A stretch of 64,000 bases of DNA, taken from contig JAVTLE010000008.1 in NCBI GenBank assembly GCA_033439295.1, positions 1 through 64,000 of the forward strand. The letters run 5' to 3'. The notes under the pieces are model-generated. The model was given only the letters and a program-made list of their open reading frames with translations. It made no database searches and had not been told where the DNA came from. Shown in pieces: positions 45,240-56,247 of this stretch (position 1 is the stretch's first letter; the number at the start of each line of letters is the position of its first letter). The position numbers and the translations under genes were made by a program. The stretch is from Deuterostichococcus epilithicus (Eukaryota; Chlorophyta; Trebouxiophyceae; Prasiolales; Stichococcaceae).

Positions 45240-48200
45240 TCACGCGCAGCGCGCTCCGCCGCTGGCGTCGGCGGCACCGGTGCTGGCCTGTAGCAGGACG
45301 TCAGAACCTTGAGTGGCCAATCGACATGCGGCATTGGCGGTGCTGACCTCCTCGTGCTCTTCAAAGCCGGCCGCTAGGCTGGCCATCACCATCGGCAGCG
45401 GCGCGGGTGCGGCGAGGCAGATGCTCGACACTTCAGCTTCAGCAACTCCTCACAGACACCGAAAAGCGGTCCAGACCTGATAGCGTTGCGGATGAGCACG
45501 GCGGGCGAGTCCAGGTGGGGGTGCCGCGCGAAGGCAGCGGCGTCGTGGCCGGCCTGCAGCGCCGCAGCCGTCGACTCGGCGCTCGCCAGCAGCGCCTGCA
45601 CCCCCTCAGCCATGGCGCACAGCCCCTCCACCTGCGATGGGAGCCCGGTCTCACATTGGGGGTTCCGGCCTTGCTGCACCATCGGACAGGGGGCGCGGAA
45701 CTCACATGGCGGCCGGTGCAGCAGCAGAGGTCCTCAGTGTCATCGCACACCTGGACAATGTGCAAGATACTCTGCACTTTCGGGCAGCAACCGGTGACGC
45801 ACAGGCTCCTCCTGTGCGGCCACTGCTGCCGCCCGCCGCACATGTCGAAAGCTGCAGCCTCGAGCCTGGTCCATCTGCGATGGGCGGCCCTGCTGGCAGC
45901 CATACCTGCAAGGTGAGCTGCGCGTGTGCCTCCCGCCTGGCAGCAGCGATGGGCGCCGGAGGCGTCGCCACCACGCCGCTGCCCTGCGGCGCCTCCGCTC
46001 CCGGGCCAGCAGCGTCCACCATCACGATGTCTGCCGCCGCCGCCGCATCGTCTGCGGCCGCGACGACCGTGCCACTGCCGTCCCCGGCCGCCGCCNCCCT
46101 CGCCGCGGCGCNGGGCCGCGGCGGCGTCAGTTGGGCGCGACGCGCCGCCAGCTGATCCCACTCCTCGCGCTCCTGCACAGGAACGCCATGCCTGAAAGCC
46201 TGCATGAGACGCCGCGGTTTGCAACTAATGATGCTCACTGCAGCGGTCGGGCCCTGGCTGGTCAATGACCGCCGAGCCTGGGTGGCTGCGAATGCCAGGA
46301 TGGCGCCAGCTGCCTGTACTTGACTTGATGCATCTTCATCGGGCACAGACAGCGTCAAGTATCAAGCAGGGGTCCCAAGGCAGGCCCTCCCAGCACACAG
46401 CAGCGTCACGAGGCAAACATCAAGGCGGCATCACGGGGAACCCTGGTTGAAAGCACCTTGATCAGGGCATCCAGGCGCTCTTGCACCGAGGCCCTGGCAG
46501 CCGCCAGGTCTGCCGCCGACTTGCCGCGGAAGCCGGACACAGCAGCCCCCGCGCCGGCGCCTGTTGGCGGCCGTGCTGCTGCCGCCGCCAGCGCTGCGAG
46601 CGTTGACGCATCCGCCGCTGCAAAGCCATTGGGTGCCGCGGCGGCCGCGACGAAGTCGTCAGCCGCCGCAGCCAGCGCCGCCGCCACGGCAGCATCCTGC
46701 GCGGCAGCGGCTGCTGCCTCGGGCGTCGTCTGGGCTGCGGTGGCCACAGCCGCGTCCCAGGCAGCGTCTGGTGGGAACGCAGCGACGCTACCAGGGAGCT
46801 GCCGCGCGCCAAGGGCGGCCTGCCGCTCCGCCACCTCAGCGCGCGCCAGCGCAGCCACCAGGGCGGCCTGCTGCTCCGCCACCGGCGCTCCCGCCGGCAG
46901 CTGCGCAGTGTGCAACCAAGCCTTGGTCGCCCGTCGTGTGCGACTGCACAGCAGCCGAGCCAGCACTGGGCCTGCGGCGATGGCTCGCGCCGATGCGCCA
47001 GACCACCTCTGAACCCTTAACCCCGAGGGCAGCATGGTGGGAGCGGGCGGCGGCGCACAAGTACAGTCAGTTCTGCAGCAAGCAGCAGGACTGAAAAACC
47101 AGTCAGACCTGAGAGAGGCTCAGTCGCAGCGCACCTGTGCGAGCAGGGCGTCAATCTCCTTACGCGACATGTCCGCATCCGGCGCCGCCATGTGCGCCTG
47201 TGCTGCCGCGGCGGCGGCCACGGCTTCCGACACAGCGGGCTGCTGCACCTGCGGCACGGCGGCCACGGGCGCCGGCGGCGCGGCAGCGATGGCAGGCTCC
47301 TCAGGCTGCGGGGCCTCCGCCTCTGCCGTGGCGGCATTCTGCTGCAGGCCCGCTGCATCCTGCTGCATGTGATGCGTCACGACATGCAGCAGCGGCGCCC
47401 TCGCCGCCGTCGAGGCGGCAGACGCCGCAGCGCCAGGGGATGGCGGAACAGCGGGCGCGTGCCCCTGCGGCTGAGCGCCGCCAAGACCGTCCTGTGCGCA
47501 GGGCTCAGCTGCCGCATCGGCAGCAGGCTGCACGGCGGATGCCGGGCTCTCGGCCGGCGGCGCCGACGTCGGTGCTGAACGCGCTGTCGCTTGTGACGTC
47601 GGGGCGGCCATGATGGCCACCCTGACGAGCTGCGGCGGGTCCGGTAGCCGGTGGCTGCGCGGCGGCGGCGGTGGGCGGTTTACCTGCAGCAGTGCCCGGG
47701 CGGATCAGCCGGCTGGACGTGAGGTACCCACATGAACGCTAGCACACACGAGAGCAGCACTTGGAGCCCCTGGGGGCACGATGGTGCATGCCTGCCTATA
47801 GCGGGCACACTGTCATCGATGCAGCAGCCTACTTGTAGACAAAACTTGCGTCACCTTGCGCGTGAGGACCAAGTCGTCGATGCCGTCCGCGCCGCTGACA
47901 CGCACGCGCTGCATACGGCCGTTGCGCGTGTCGTACTCCTCCAGCACCACTTCCTCCTGCGACGGAAGTTCCACAGGGTGTCAGACGGAGAGGCGGTGGT
48001 GCGCTGCGGCGCCGTGCGGCATGATGCTTGAAATTGAAGAATTTGCAGGCAGAGGTCTGGCTGCAGGCGAGCTGGACACAGGTGGCAGTGCTGCACGCGG
48101 GGCCATGAGCCGCTTAGACTGTCAGGAGCAAGCCGTGGCAATGCAACGTGCACCGCCAGTGCTGGTGCTGAGTAGGTCGCTAGTTTGGTCATCAGGCAGC

Positions 48201-48640
48201 ACTGTCGGCTGTCTGCTATGGCCGGCGACAACATCTTCGAGGCGAGCCTCGGCTGTGCGAACGAGAAGCTACAACGGCACTGACGCGTCGAGCGTAAGGA
48301 TCCTGTGCTGGAACGGTTGTGTAGCGTATGTTGCGAGCACTGAAACAAGACTGAGATCGGCGGCCCTGCAGGGCGCCTCCGCTGCCTGGAGGCGAACGGT
48401 GGTCATAAACTAGCAGGCATCCATCCTTCGGGTCTGCACGCTGCAAAACCAACCGAGAGCTTGTGCGGATTGCTCACCACCGGCACTGCCTTTCGGACCG
48501 TCACGGGCTGTGACGACCTCTCATCAGCCCGCATTGCGAACATGCTGCGGCGAAGCGGCGCAGCTGCTCCGTGGATGACGCTGTGATGTCCTCGTAATCT
48601 TCGCTGCTGGCGTTCACAACACCGACACACAGCCAGCGAC
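45240..48640 (-). CDS. Ala-rich protein of unknown function
   Basis: Not recognised. Likely exons in order are near 48640-48550 (SEDYEDITASSTEQL), 47959-47863 (EEVVLEEYDTRNGRMQRVRV then DDLVLTRK), about 47690-47135, about 46905-46451, 46172-45906, 45631-45477 and about 45423-45240. The middle is dominated by Ala, Pro and Gln with short charged helices such as SRKEIDALLAQ, SVQERLDALIK and EREEWDQLAARRAQL, suggesting a disordered or coiled-coil scaffold. The exon 45631-45477 ends HLDSPAVLIRNAIR, which looks folded. Splice sites with proper phase join the exons from 47690 on. The first exon and the last intron are weak. Two undetermined bases lie in the exon 46172-45906. It could be a nuclear or transcription-related protein, but nothing proves it. 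Confidence 0.5.
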
Positions 48641-49305
48641 GGGTTTGCACGGCCCCCGCAGCCGGCTGGCTTCACGCACTGCTGGTTAAAAAGTCGATCA
48701 CGTCAACATGCTATCCTGCACAGGAATTTGCAATACGCTGGCATCTGGGAAAGTTTGAAAGTCCAGCTGGCGCTCGGCACGTTCGTCTGTGCCGGGTTTA
48801 GTTAGAAGCCGTGTCCGCTTCCGCTGGCCTATTTGCTTACAGCCCCTGTACGAGGAGCCAGCACAGTCACAACCTGCAGCCCGCAGACGTTAAGTAGGAG
48901 CGTCAGCAAGGCTGGGACCTTGCGTTTTTTTATTCTTGCGAGCTCGTTCAGAGCCAGTCGGTGTCGAAAGGGTTGTGTTGTCAGGACATGCAGGTCGGAA
49001 AACTTGCAACGAGTTTGTAGCGGCTTGACTGGGCGGAGAAGGCATGAAACTGCTTTGAATACAACAGATCCAGAGCCGTCCCACGGTGTTTCGCTCCGTA
49101 GGTGGGGCTGCACCATATGGATCACGCCAGGGACCACAGGCTGGCCAAGTTGCTCAGCGCCACCGAGCCTCTAGTCTGGCTTTGCGGAGAGTTTCAGAGG
49201 TGCAGCTCTCTCTGCTTTTGACACATGCTGTCCTATCGCAGGCGTGGACGAATTGCCGCGCACAGCGCAGAGGCCATCCAGGCGCTTCAGCTTGTCAGCG
49301 CAGAG
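48641..49305. promoter_or_regulatory. divergent spacer before the GT47 gene
   Basis: This separates two genes pointing apart. It is visibly richer in A and T than the coding parts around it. No motif was recognised. Confidence 0.4.
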
Positions 49306-52300
49306 ATGGTCGGTCAGCAGCGTGGCGGCGTCGCTGCGGCGCGCCAGGGGGCGGCGCTGGCGATCCTGCTGCTGACGGTAGCCCTGCCGGCGGCGGCCGC
49401 AGGCGCGGCGCCCGATGCCTGGATGCAGGCCCGACGTGCGAGTGCCAGTGCAAGGGGCCTGCGGCAGCTGGGGGAAGACGACGAGGAGGAGCAGGAGTTG
49501 CCGCGCAGGCCACGGCGCAGCTCTGGCCTGGACGCCGTCTTCCAGCTGCAAGTAGGTCTTCCTGTTGCTACCCAATCACGCACTTCCATACATAACACAA
49601 GGCGGGAATTCTCGGACTGCTCACCGCCACTTGCAGTGAGGCCCCCCGGCCTGTACCTCCAGGGCACCTCCTTGCCTGACGGTGTGAGCACCGCCACCGG
49701 CAGCTGGCGGTTTAGGGCAAGCAGCTCAGCCTGATCTGCGATGCGCCGCATGTCGCAGGTGGTGGACACAACGGGGAAATTCCGGCCGGCCAGGGCGAAA
49801 ACAGAGGGTGTCAGAGCGCAGGTGTACACTGGGCCCAACATCGAGGAGGCCGTCTTCGAGCACTTTCGGGAGTTTCCGGAGGTGCGGCGTATTGGCTGCT
49901 GATGGTGTGAGGTGGCAGCCGCCTCGCCATTCTTCAGGGCTGGCGCTGCGCTGCCGGTCGGATGGAGAACTAACCAATGTGCTAGCGCAGCTTTGCTGCG
50001 ACTGCCACCTGGAAGCAGTGACCCAACGTGGTGACCGCCACAGCACGCCCTCAAGCTCGCTGGCTGCGCCGCGAAAACAGCAACAAGCTGCCCTGGCGCG
50101 CTCAATGTGCAAGTGGCATGCGGACGGTGTCGCCAGCCGCCGCCAGTCCGCGCTCCACAGGGAGCAGATGCCGCTTGGACTGACAAATGTCCCCTGCCCC
50201 CCTGGCTGCAGCAATTCAAGGACGCCAACCGCATCTACCTGCCCATTTTCTGGGTGGGCCTGGTCAAGGGGGGCCCGGACGGCTGGCGCGCGGCTCTGCA
50301 GAAGTTCATCCACAGGCTGGATACCCGGTGCGATGGCTTCTCGCCACCCGGCAGCGCCCTATGCGCATCTTGTGGACGCCGCCTCTGGACAGTAGCAGGG
50401 GGAGCATGAAAAAGTTCTGCTGGGGACCCGCGCTGCACGCCATCCGCTTTCCCCTTGTGGAGGTCGAGAGGGGTGCTCCCATGGAAAAATAATGTGGCTG
50501 CATGATTGGTGCCTGCCAGTGCTGCAGATACGCATCGCAACCCTTGCCCCCATCAAGCTGGCAGTGTACTACCCCAGCAGGCTCTATAGCGCACATCCAG
50601 CTGAGTCGTGCCTCCTCTAGGCCTACTGCACTGCTGCCTCAGGCGTCTTAGACGACCTACACTCCTCTTGTCTGCAGGATGCAATACTGGACGGTGGTGC
50701 AACTACCGGGTGGCCTCGCCTTTCCGCGCCTGGACATCGAACTGCCGGAGGGGCTGGACATAGTCGCCTTCTCTTCGGGTGAGACTCTGACTCCAAACAA
50801 ACGCTCTCAGGGCCCTGCAGATGTTGCAGGCCAGGCGGTGCTCAGGTCTGAGCGGCCTGCCTGTCATCCGCAACTGCGCGGGGGACAGTCCGGCTGCATG
50901 GCCCGGCTGAGCTGCGTGGTCTCAAGGGCAACTCATGGCGCAGACGCGGCCATCAGCCCATGTTGACAAGGCTCGAGCATGAGCAGATGGCTGCAGGGGT
51001 GTCGTACCAGGGGTGCCACCCTGGTGCTGGACGCCGCCCTGTCGACACGAAGACGGCACACTGTTCGACTGCGGTCTGTCCCTGCTCTCACTCAGGCGGC
51101 CTGACCGATGGCGCCAAGAACGTGGTCATCCCGCTGCTCAAGGCGCCGGTCGAAGAGGAGGTGGCCCCGGCCGAGAAAGACATCCGCGTCTCCTTCATCG
51201 GCTCTGCCACCGCCAGCCCCACTCGCAAGGTGTGCCGAGACGCCGCCTTGAGCGGCTGCTGCATGCATGGTGTCATGCGGAAGCAAGAGGCGCGAGGCAG
51301 GGGCGGGCGCATTCCCGGGCAGGGGCAGAGACTTCGCACACCAGCTCACACAGGATCCGTCCCACACATCATCCCAAGCCCTGCACAGCCTCCTGCCACA
51401 CGGCCCTCGAAAGGTTCCGGCTGAATGTTACCTGCAAGCACAGGGAGCCATGCGCAGCCGCCTCCAGTCCGGCGCCGTTCAGCCCCTCATGTGTTGTAGG
51501 GCCCACCCGGAGGCCCGCAGCCCCCTGCAAACCCCATCCGGACCCCTGGTCGCATCCATCGAGTGCAGGAGCTGCAGGAGCTGTACAGCGAGCAGTGGCT
51601 GTTCTACAAGGGCGGCTCCGAGTGGAAGGACATCCTCGGGCGCTCCGTATTCACCGTCTGCCCCGTCGGCTTTGGGCAGGCGTCCTTCCGCCTGGCGGAG
51701 GCGATCGCGCTGGAGACCATCCCCGTCTACGTGTGGGAGACCATCAAGATGCTGCCGTACACGGTGGGTTACGGTTTAGGGTTTAGGGTTCAGGGTACCT
51801 GCGCATTGCATTAGCCGCGATTGTCTGCTCCCGAGGCACCAGGTTCAGGCGATACGCTCTTCTCAGTGCGCTCGTCTGGGTCTCAAGCTCACGCCCTGCC
51901 CTTCTTGCAGGCGCAGCCAGTCTCATGAACTCTTCTAGGCCATGCGACCGGGCAACATGCCAAACCCTTGGGCAGCAGAGGCGCTCACCGCCCGACGGCA
52001 ACCCAGTGTGCTCGAGTGTGCTCGATCGCCTCGCTGTGAGATCGCACCCGTCGCCGCTGCCGTGCGCAGGAGTATTTCAACTGGAAGGAGGTGGCGCTCA
52101 TCGTGCACTCCTCCAAGGTGGGCCGCCTGGGCGGCGCGCTGAAGAAGGCGGACAAGCGGGTGATGCGGGAGGCGGTGCGGCGTGTCAAGGCCCTGTTCAC
52201 CTACGAGGCCGTGGTGCATTACATTGCCGCCTTCGTGAACGAGGTGGGCAATCAGAGGCTGCTCCAGGCCGCTGCTGCTGGATGTCAGCCGGCCCTGAGG

Positions 52301-52708
52301 CAAACAGCCTGCCAGGAGCTGCGGGTCTGGGTGTATTGCGCCGCACAGCGGCAGGGCCGTGGTGTATCACAGTTGTCGACAGGGTCTGGTGGGAGGAAGC
52401 CTCAGGCTTGCGCTGGCTGTCACGGCATTCCTCGATGATGGACTTCGCGGGCACTGTAGCGCCTTGACATGCATTGTGCCACGGCTGTGTTTTGCAACCT
52501 GAAACGGCTTCCCTGATTGGGCCCGGGGATCCTGGTGGCAGAGCCCTGGGCCCTGTCCTCAGCTGCCGCACCTCTGCAAGCGACCACGCCACTGTGTGTT
52601 TGCCTGCAGGCAGTTTTCCAGACACACTCGAGGGTTCGAATGAGGCACCAGGTTGCACGATGTCGGTACAAGAGTTGGACGATGTCAATCCCTGATGCAG
52701 GATCGTGA
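49306..52708 (+). CDS. exostosin-like glycosyltransferase (GT47 family)
   Basis: Type II membrane glycosyltransferase, expected in the Golgi. Exons are 49306-49551, 49822-49881, 50212-50327, 50677-50778, 51096-51229, 51569-51763, 52070-52243 and probably one starting at 52611. The start at 49306 gives a short cytosolic end followed by a hydrophobic anchor, QGAALAILLLTVALPAAAAG. The exostosin fold shows YTGPNIEEAVFEHF, NRIYLPIFWVGLV, RLDIELPEGLDIVAFSSGGL, DIRVSFIGSATASPTRK, DILGRSVFTVCPVGFGQAS, RLAEAIALETIPVYVW and EYFNWKEVALIVHSSKVG. The sugar and acceptor cannot be told. One reading gives a stop at 52706-52708 after SIPDAGS. Another splices from this region into 52701 and continues through the low-complexity exons that follow, in which case the two entries are one gene. 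Confidence 0.85.
51773..51795 (+). repeat. telomere-like motif in a GT47 intron
   Basis: Two TTTAGGG units and a TTCAGGG variant start ten bases after the splice donor of the intron 51764-52069. Confidence 0.75.
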
Positions 52709-55514
52709 TGGCCCATTCTGGGACTCGGACGGCGCCTCGCTCGACATCGGTGGCGCACCCTCCGCCGGCGGCGGCGGCGGAGCATTGCCGGCGGCCGCGG
52801 CCGAGAAGGCGCCTGCCGCCAAGAAGGCGCCTGCCGCCAAGAAGGCGCCTGCTGCCAAGAAGGCGCCTGCCGCCAAGAAGGCGCCTGCCGCAAAGGCGGC
52901 CGACTTGGAGGAGAAAGCGGACCACCCCGCAGCCGCCGGCAAGGGCGCAGCCACAGGAGCGGGGGCGGCTCCCGCAAAGGGATCCGCCGCAGCCTCCCGG
53001 GCCGAGAGGGACGAGGACACTGATCAGGTTGCAGCCACCAGCAAGGGATCTGGCTCCGGCGGTGCTGCAAAGACAGCGGCGGGCGGCGGCGCTGCCGCGG
53101 CCAACGACGCAGGTGAGGAGGCGCATGCCACCGTCGCCAAGCGGGCCGGCGTGCGCGGCAGCGGCGCCAACGGGGCTGTTGAGGACCAGGGCTCGAAGAG
53201 CGCGAGGGCGAGCACGGCTTCCGGTGCGCGAGGCTCTTCACTTTCCTTCTGCAGTGGCGACCGAGGGTCTCGCGGCTGTTGTCCCTGCAACGCTGCTGAG
53301 CGAGCACGGCCAGCCGTGGTGCAGCTGCGCAGTGGCGGGATGTGCTGCGTCATGGTGACAAGCACACTTGATGCGCCTGGCAGTCTCTATGGCAGCTGCC
53401 TCGATGCGACACACTTCCTGGCATGCCAGACCAGGCGCTCACAGGCCTGCCTGCGTTCTGCAGGCCACGCAGACGAGGAGGGCGGCGCGGCACCCAGTAA
53501 GGCCGGCAGCAAGTCGGGCGGCCACGGCTTCGTTGCAGATCAGGCCTCTGGCAGCGCCATTCCGGGAGCGGGTCAAGGTGAGTGCTCTGGCCGCCTGAAG
53601 CCATGCCGCGCAAGCGTGTGTGCGCAAAAGCGTCCGTCTTGCAAAGCAGCCCAGGAGCGGTCCGCTGCTGTTGCGACTATGTTGTGCCACGAAACGACAG
53701 CCTGTTCTGACCTCTTTGCTGCGTGCCTGCAGCGGCCGCCGTCGGTGACCGGGCCGATGGCGATGCCCTGCCGACAGACCAGGCCTCACCGCACGGCACA
53801 CCACTGGCCGACGCCAAAGCGCACAAGGAGAAGGTGCGGACCGAAGCTGGTCGTGCTTTCGAACGTCCTGCTCGTGGTGTCTTTTCATCCACAAGTTGAC
53901 ATGCAGGCCGTTGCTCTGGCGCCGTGTGTGAGGCGAGTTGGCATGTCGTTTGCGTTTCAACATTGGGTTGCTCTTGGTGCGTCTGTGAGGCACTTGAAGC
54001 CCTTCCCATCTGATACTTCTGATACTTCACATCGGGGTGGGAACGCTGAAATCTGAGAGACTTCTGCCACCGACCTCTCCAGCGCGGCCTTTGCAACCAT
54101 TGGAAGGCTGCCGCAAGACCATCGATCCGAACGAAGTCCAGGACGAGTTGACTCCACTAACGGCGTGGCTGCAGGTGCGAGCCAAGCAGCGGGTCTCGGG
54201 GGCGGCGTCACTGGTGGCTTCCGAGGGCGGCCTTGACCGGTCGACCGCTGTGGAGGTGAGAACCGAACCCTGTACCGGCCTAAAACCAAGGGGAATGACA
54301 AGAGCAAGTCTTTTGCTGCTGAAACCCTGTGCCCTGTACTTGGCACCCGACCAGACCTGTAGAGAGCCGTCCTGTGCTGCTGCCTAGCAGGCCAATCATC
54401 CCAGGCAAGCCTGCTTCAGCTTGATGCTGGACGCCAGAGGAGGCCCCGCAACACACCCGGCCTGCCAACCTTGCTCAATGCACTGACCGGTGCGGCTGTT
54501 CCCGCGGCCTGCAGAACGCAAAGACCATCATGGAGCCGCGCAGCAGCGTGGAGGCGGCGCGCGGCGGCGAGCAGGCGCCGGCGGCCGGCGACAGCGTCGA
54601 CCAGGCTTCGAGGGTCAGCTCCCAGCGTGTGGCCGAGGTGCGCGCTCTGGCAGCGCCCGTCAGGGTCTGTCGTCGTTGGCTGAGGAGAGTCGGAGCCAGC
54701 CCTGCTGCGCTTGGACGGGCTCCGCCAGCGCTGCAAGCTGCAAAGCGTTCCATGTTCCTGCGCCCATGCTGCGGTGCCTGTTGCTGTGTGTGTGCATTCG
54801 GGAACCATCCAGACCGGGCACGCGCTTGCTCGTAGGTCACAGCGGCGCTGGCCAGCAACGGCGCCAAGAGGGCGGACCTGTCAGGTGGCAGCAGCTCTTC
54901 AGCCTCTGACCTTCGCATCGTGTGATGAGCTACCCCTGTCACTCGTTGCCGGCCTCTCAAGTTGCTCATTGTCGTGCGAAGTCACGCCAGGTCGGTGGGA
55001 CCGAGACTGAGGTCGTCTGAGTGCATGGTCGCCTTCTCGATTCCTGTCAGGCGAGTCCAGTGGGCGACGCACGGGCGAGCGCGCAAGCGCCGTCCAGAAT
55101 GGTGCTGGCGCCGCCGTCGCCGCTGACGGGGCAGTCCTGGCTGGTGCCCGGCACAAGGACACCCCGGTCCAGAGCATTCCAGAGGAGGATACACTCTTCG
55201 GTGGCTCTGGCGCCGCCGGCTCTGGCGCCGCCGGCTCTGGTGCTGGTAGCTCCGATGCCACCAACGCCGCAGCCGCCATGGCGGCGCCAAAGCCCAAGCC
55301 AGCCGCCCCGGTGCTCGCAGCTGCCAGCATTGCGAAGGGCGCCAGCCAGTCAGAGATGGTATGGGACTCCAAGGCGGGCAAGCGGGTGCCCAAGCCGCAG
55401 GCCGGCGCAGGATCAGACAGCGGCAGCGGCAGCAGCAGCGGCGGCGGGGCAACTGTGTGGGATGCCAAGGCGGGCAAGCGCGTGCCCAAGGTTCCAGAGT
55501 CCGTCCAGAAGTAG
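52701..55514 (+). CDS. low-complexity protein with KAPAAK and VWDxKAGKRVPK repeats
   Basis: Exons appear at 52701-53223, 53462-53578, 53734-53834, about 54118-54255, 54515-54638, 54838-54887 and 55051-55514, with matching phases for most junctions. The first opens DRDGPFWDSDGASLDIGG, followed by five copies of a Lys/Ala/Pro hexapeptide like those in linker-histone tails. Later exons are Ala/Gly/Ser-rich. The end carries two copies of a motif, MVWDSKAGKRVPK and TVWDAKAGKRVPK, and the stop at 55512-55514. No start codon or promoter gap was found between this and the GT47 exons, and no TGTAA lies between them. It is therefore either a disordered C-terminal half of the glycosyltransferase gene or a separate gene with an unseen first exon. 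No function is proposed. Confidence 0.6.
52806..52895 (+). repeat. 18-bp tandem repeat, five copies, coding KAPAAK
   Basis: Five in-frame copies of AAGGCGCCTGCCGCCAAG, with a one-base variant in one copy and variation at the last copy's end. Confidence 0.95.
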
Positions 55515-56247
55515 ACCTCTGTAACTCTTGCGGTGTCCCCTCACTGTCGCAAGAGAGCGGCTCGAATGCAGTTGATGCGGCATCGTAGAAGGGAGCTCAG
55601 GAGGTAGCACGCGCCGCGACGCAGCTTGCGGCTCTTCGTCCACTGCTCTTCGTCGTGATGTGGGCGTTGGTTTCATGATCAATTCTTAGCAGGGAGGTGA
55701 CGCGGCACCTTGATGCGGCAGTTTCACTCGCGACGCAGTGATCTGTTGGTACTTCGTGACATGGCCCTTGCTTTGAACAAGCCCAACAAGCTGAGGGTGC
55801 AGATACAAGTCGTTGGGCATGATGCTTTGAAATTTGACAATGCAGTAGAATCTGGCAGAGTTGACTGCACAACGACTTGTAAGCCCGGCGTGCGATTTGT
55901 CGCCGATCTGTGTCGATCTAACACTAAAGTGATGAGGCAGTAACGCCCTGCCAGTCCCTCCGCATTGCCAAAGCCGTACGCCATGGCACAACGTTGATAG
56001 CTACAGGGACGATTCGACGTGAAGCAGCGGTTGTCTCTGGGGACGTGAAATGTTGCTGGCACTTCTGGACCTTCGGCGCGAGCAGGTGGCGGTGTGCAGG
56101 TGCATGCAACGTGTGCCTAGAACGTGTGGACTTGTGAAATTTCCATGCCGATCCCGACCAGTGCATTTTAACACACGAAGTTCAGCCAGCACCAGTCACA
56201 CAAGCGCACACAGCAGCAGGGTCGCCAAACAAAAGCCTGGGCTCCCC
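55515..56247. other. convergent 3' region
   Basis: This holds the 3' UTR of the low-complexity gene and that of eL13. Apart from the TGTAA at 55878 nothing was recognised. Confidence 0.45.
55878..55882 (+). terminator. TGTAA poly(A) signal of the low-complexity gene
   Basis: TGTAA lies about 365 bp after the stop. Another one at 55520 is only a few bases after the stop and is less likely to be used. Confidence 0.5.

Noticed and set aside
51013-51786. 257-codon open frame overlapping GT47 exons
   Set aside because: Arg/Pro-rich shadow in another frame; the exostosin motifs are in the chosen frame.
52653-54056. 467-codon open frame read as one exon
   Set aside because: It runs through apparent introns at 53224-53461, 53579-53733 and after 53834; splice sites with matching phase give a better protein.
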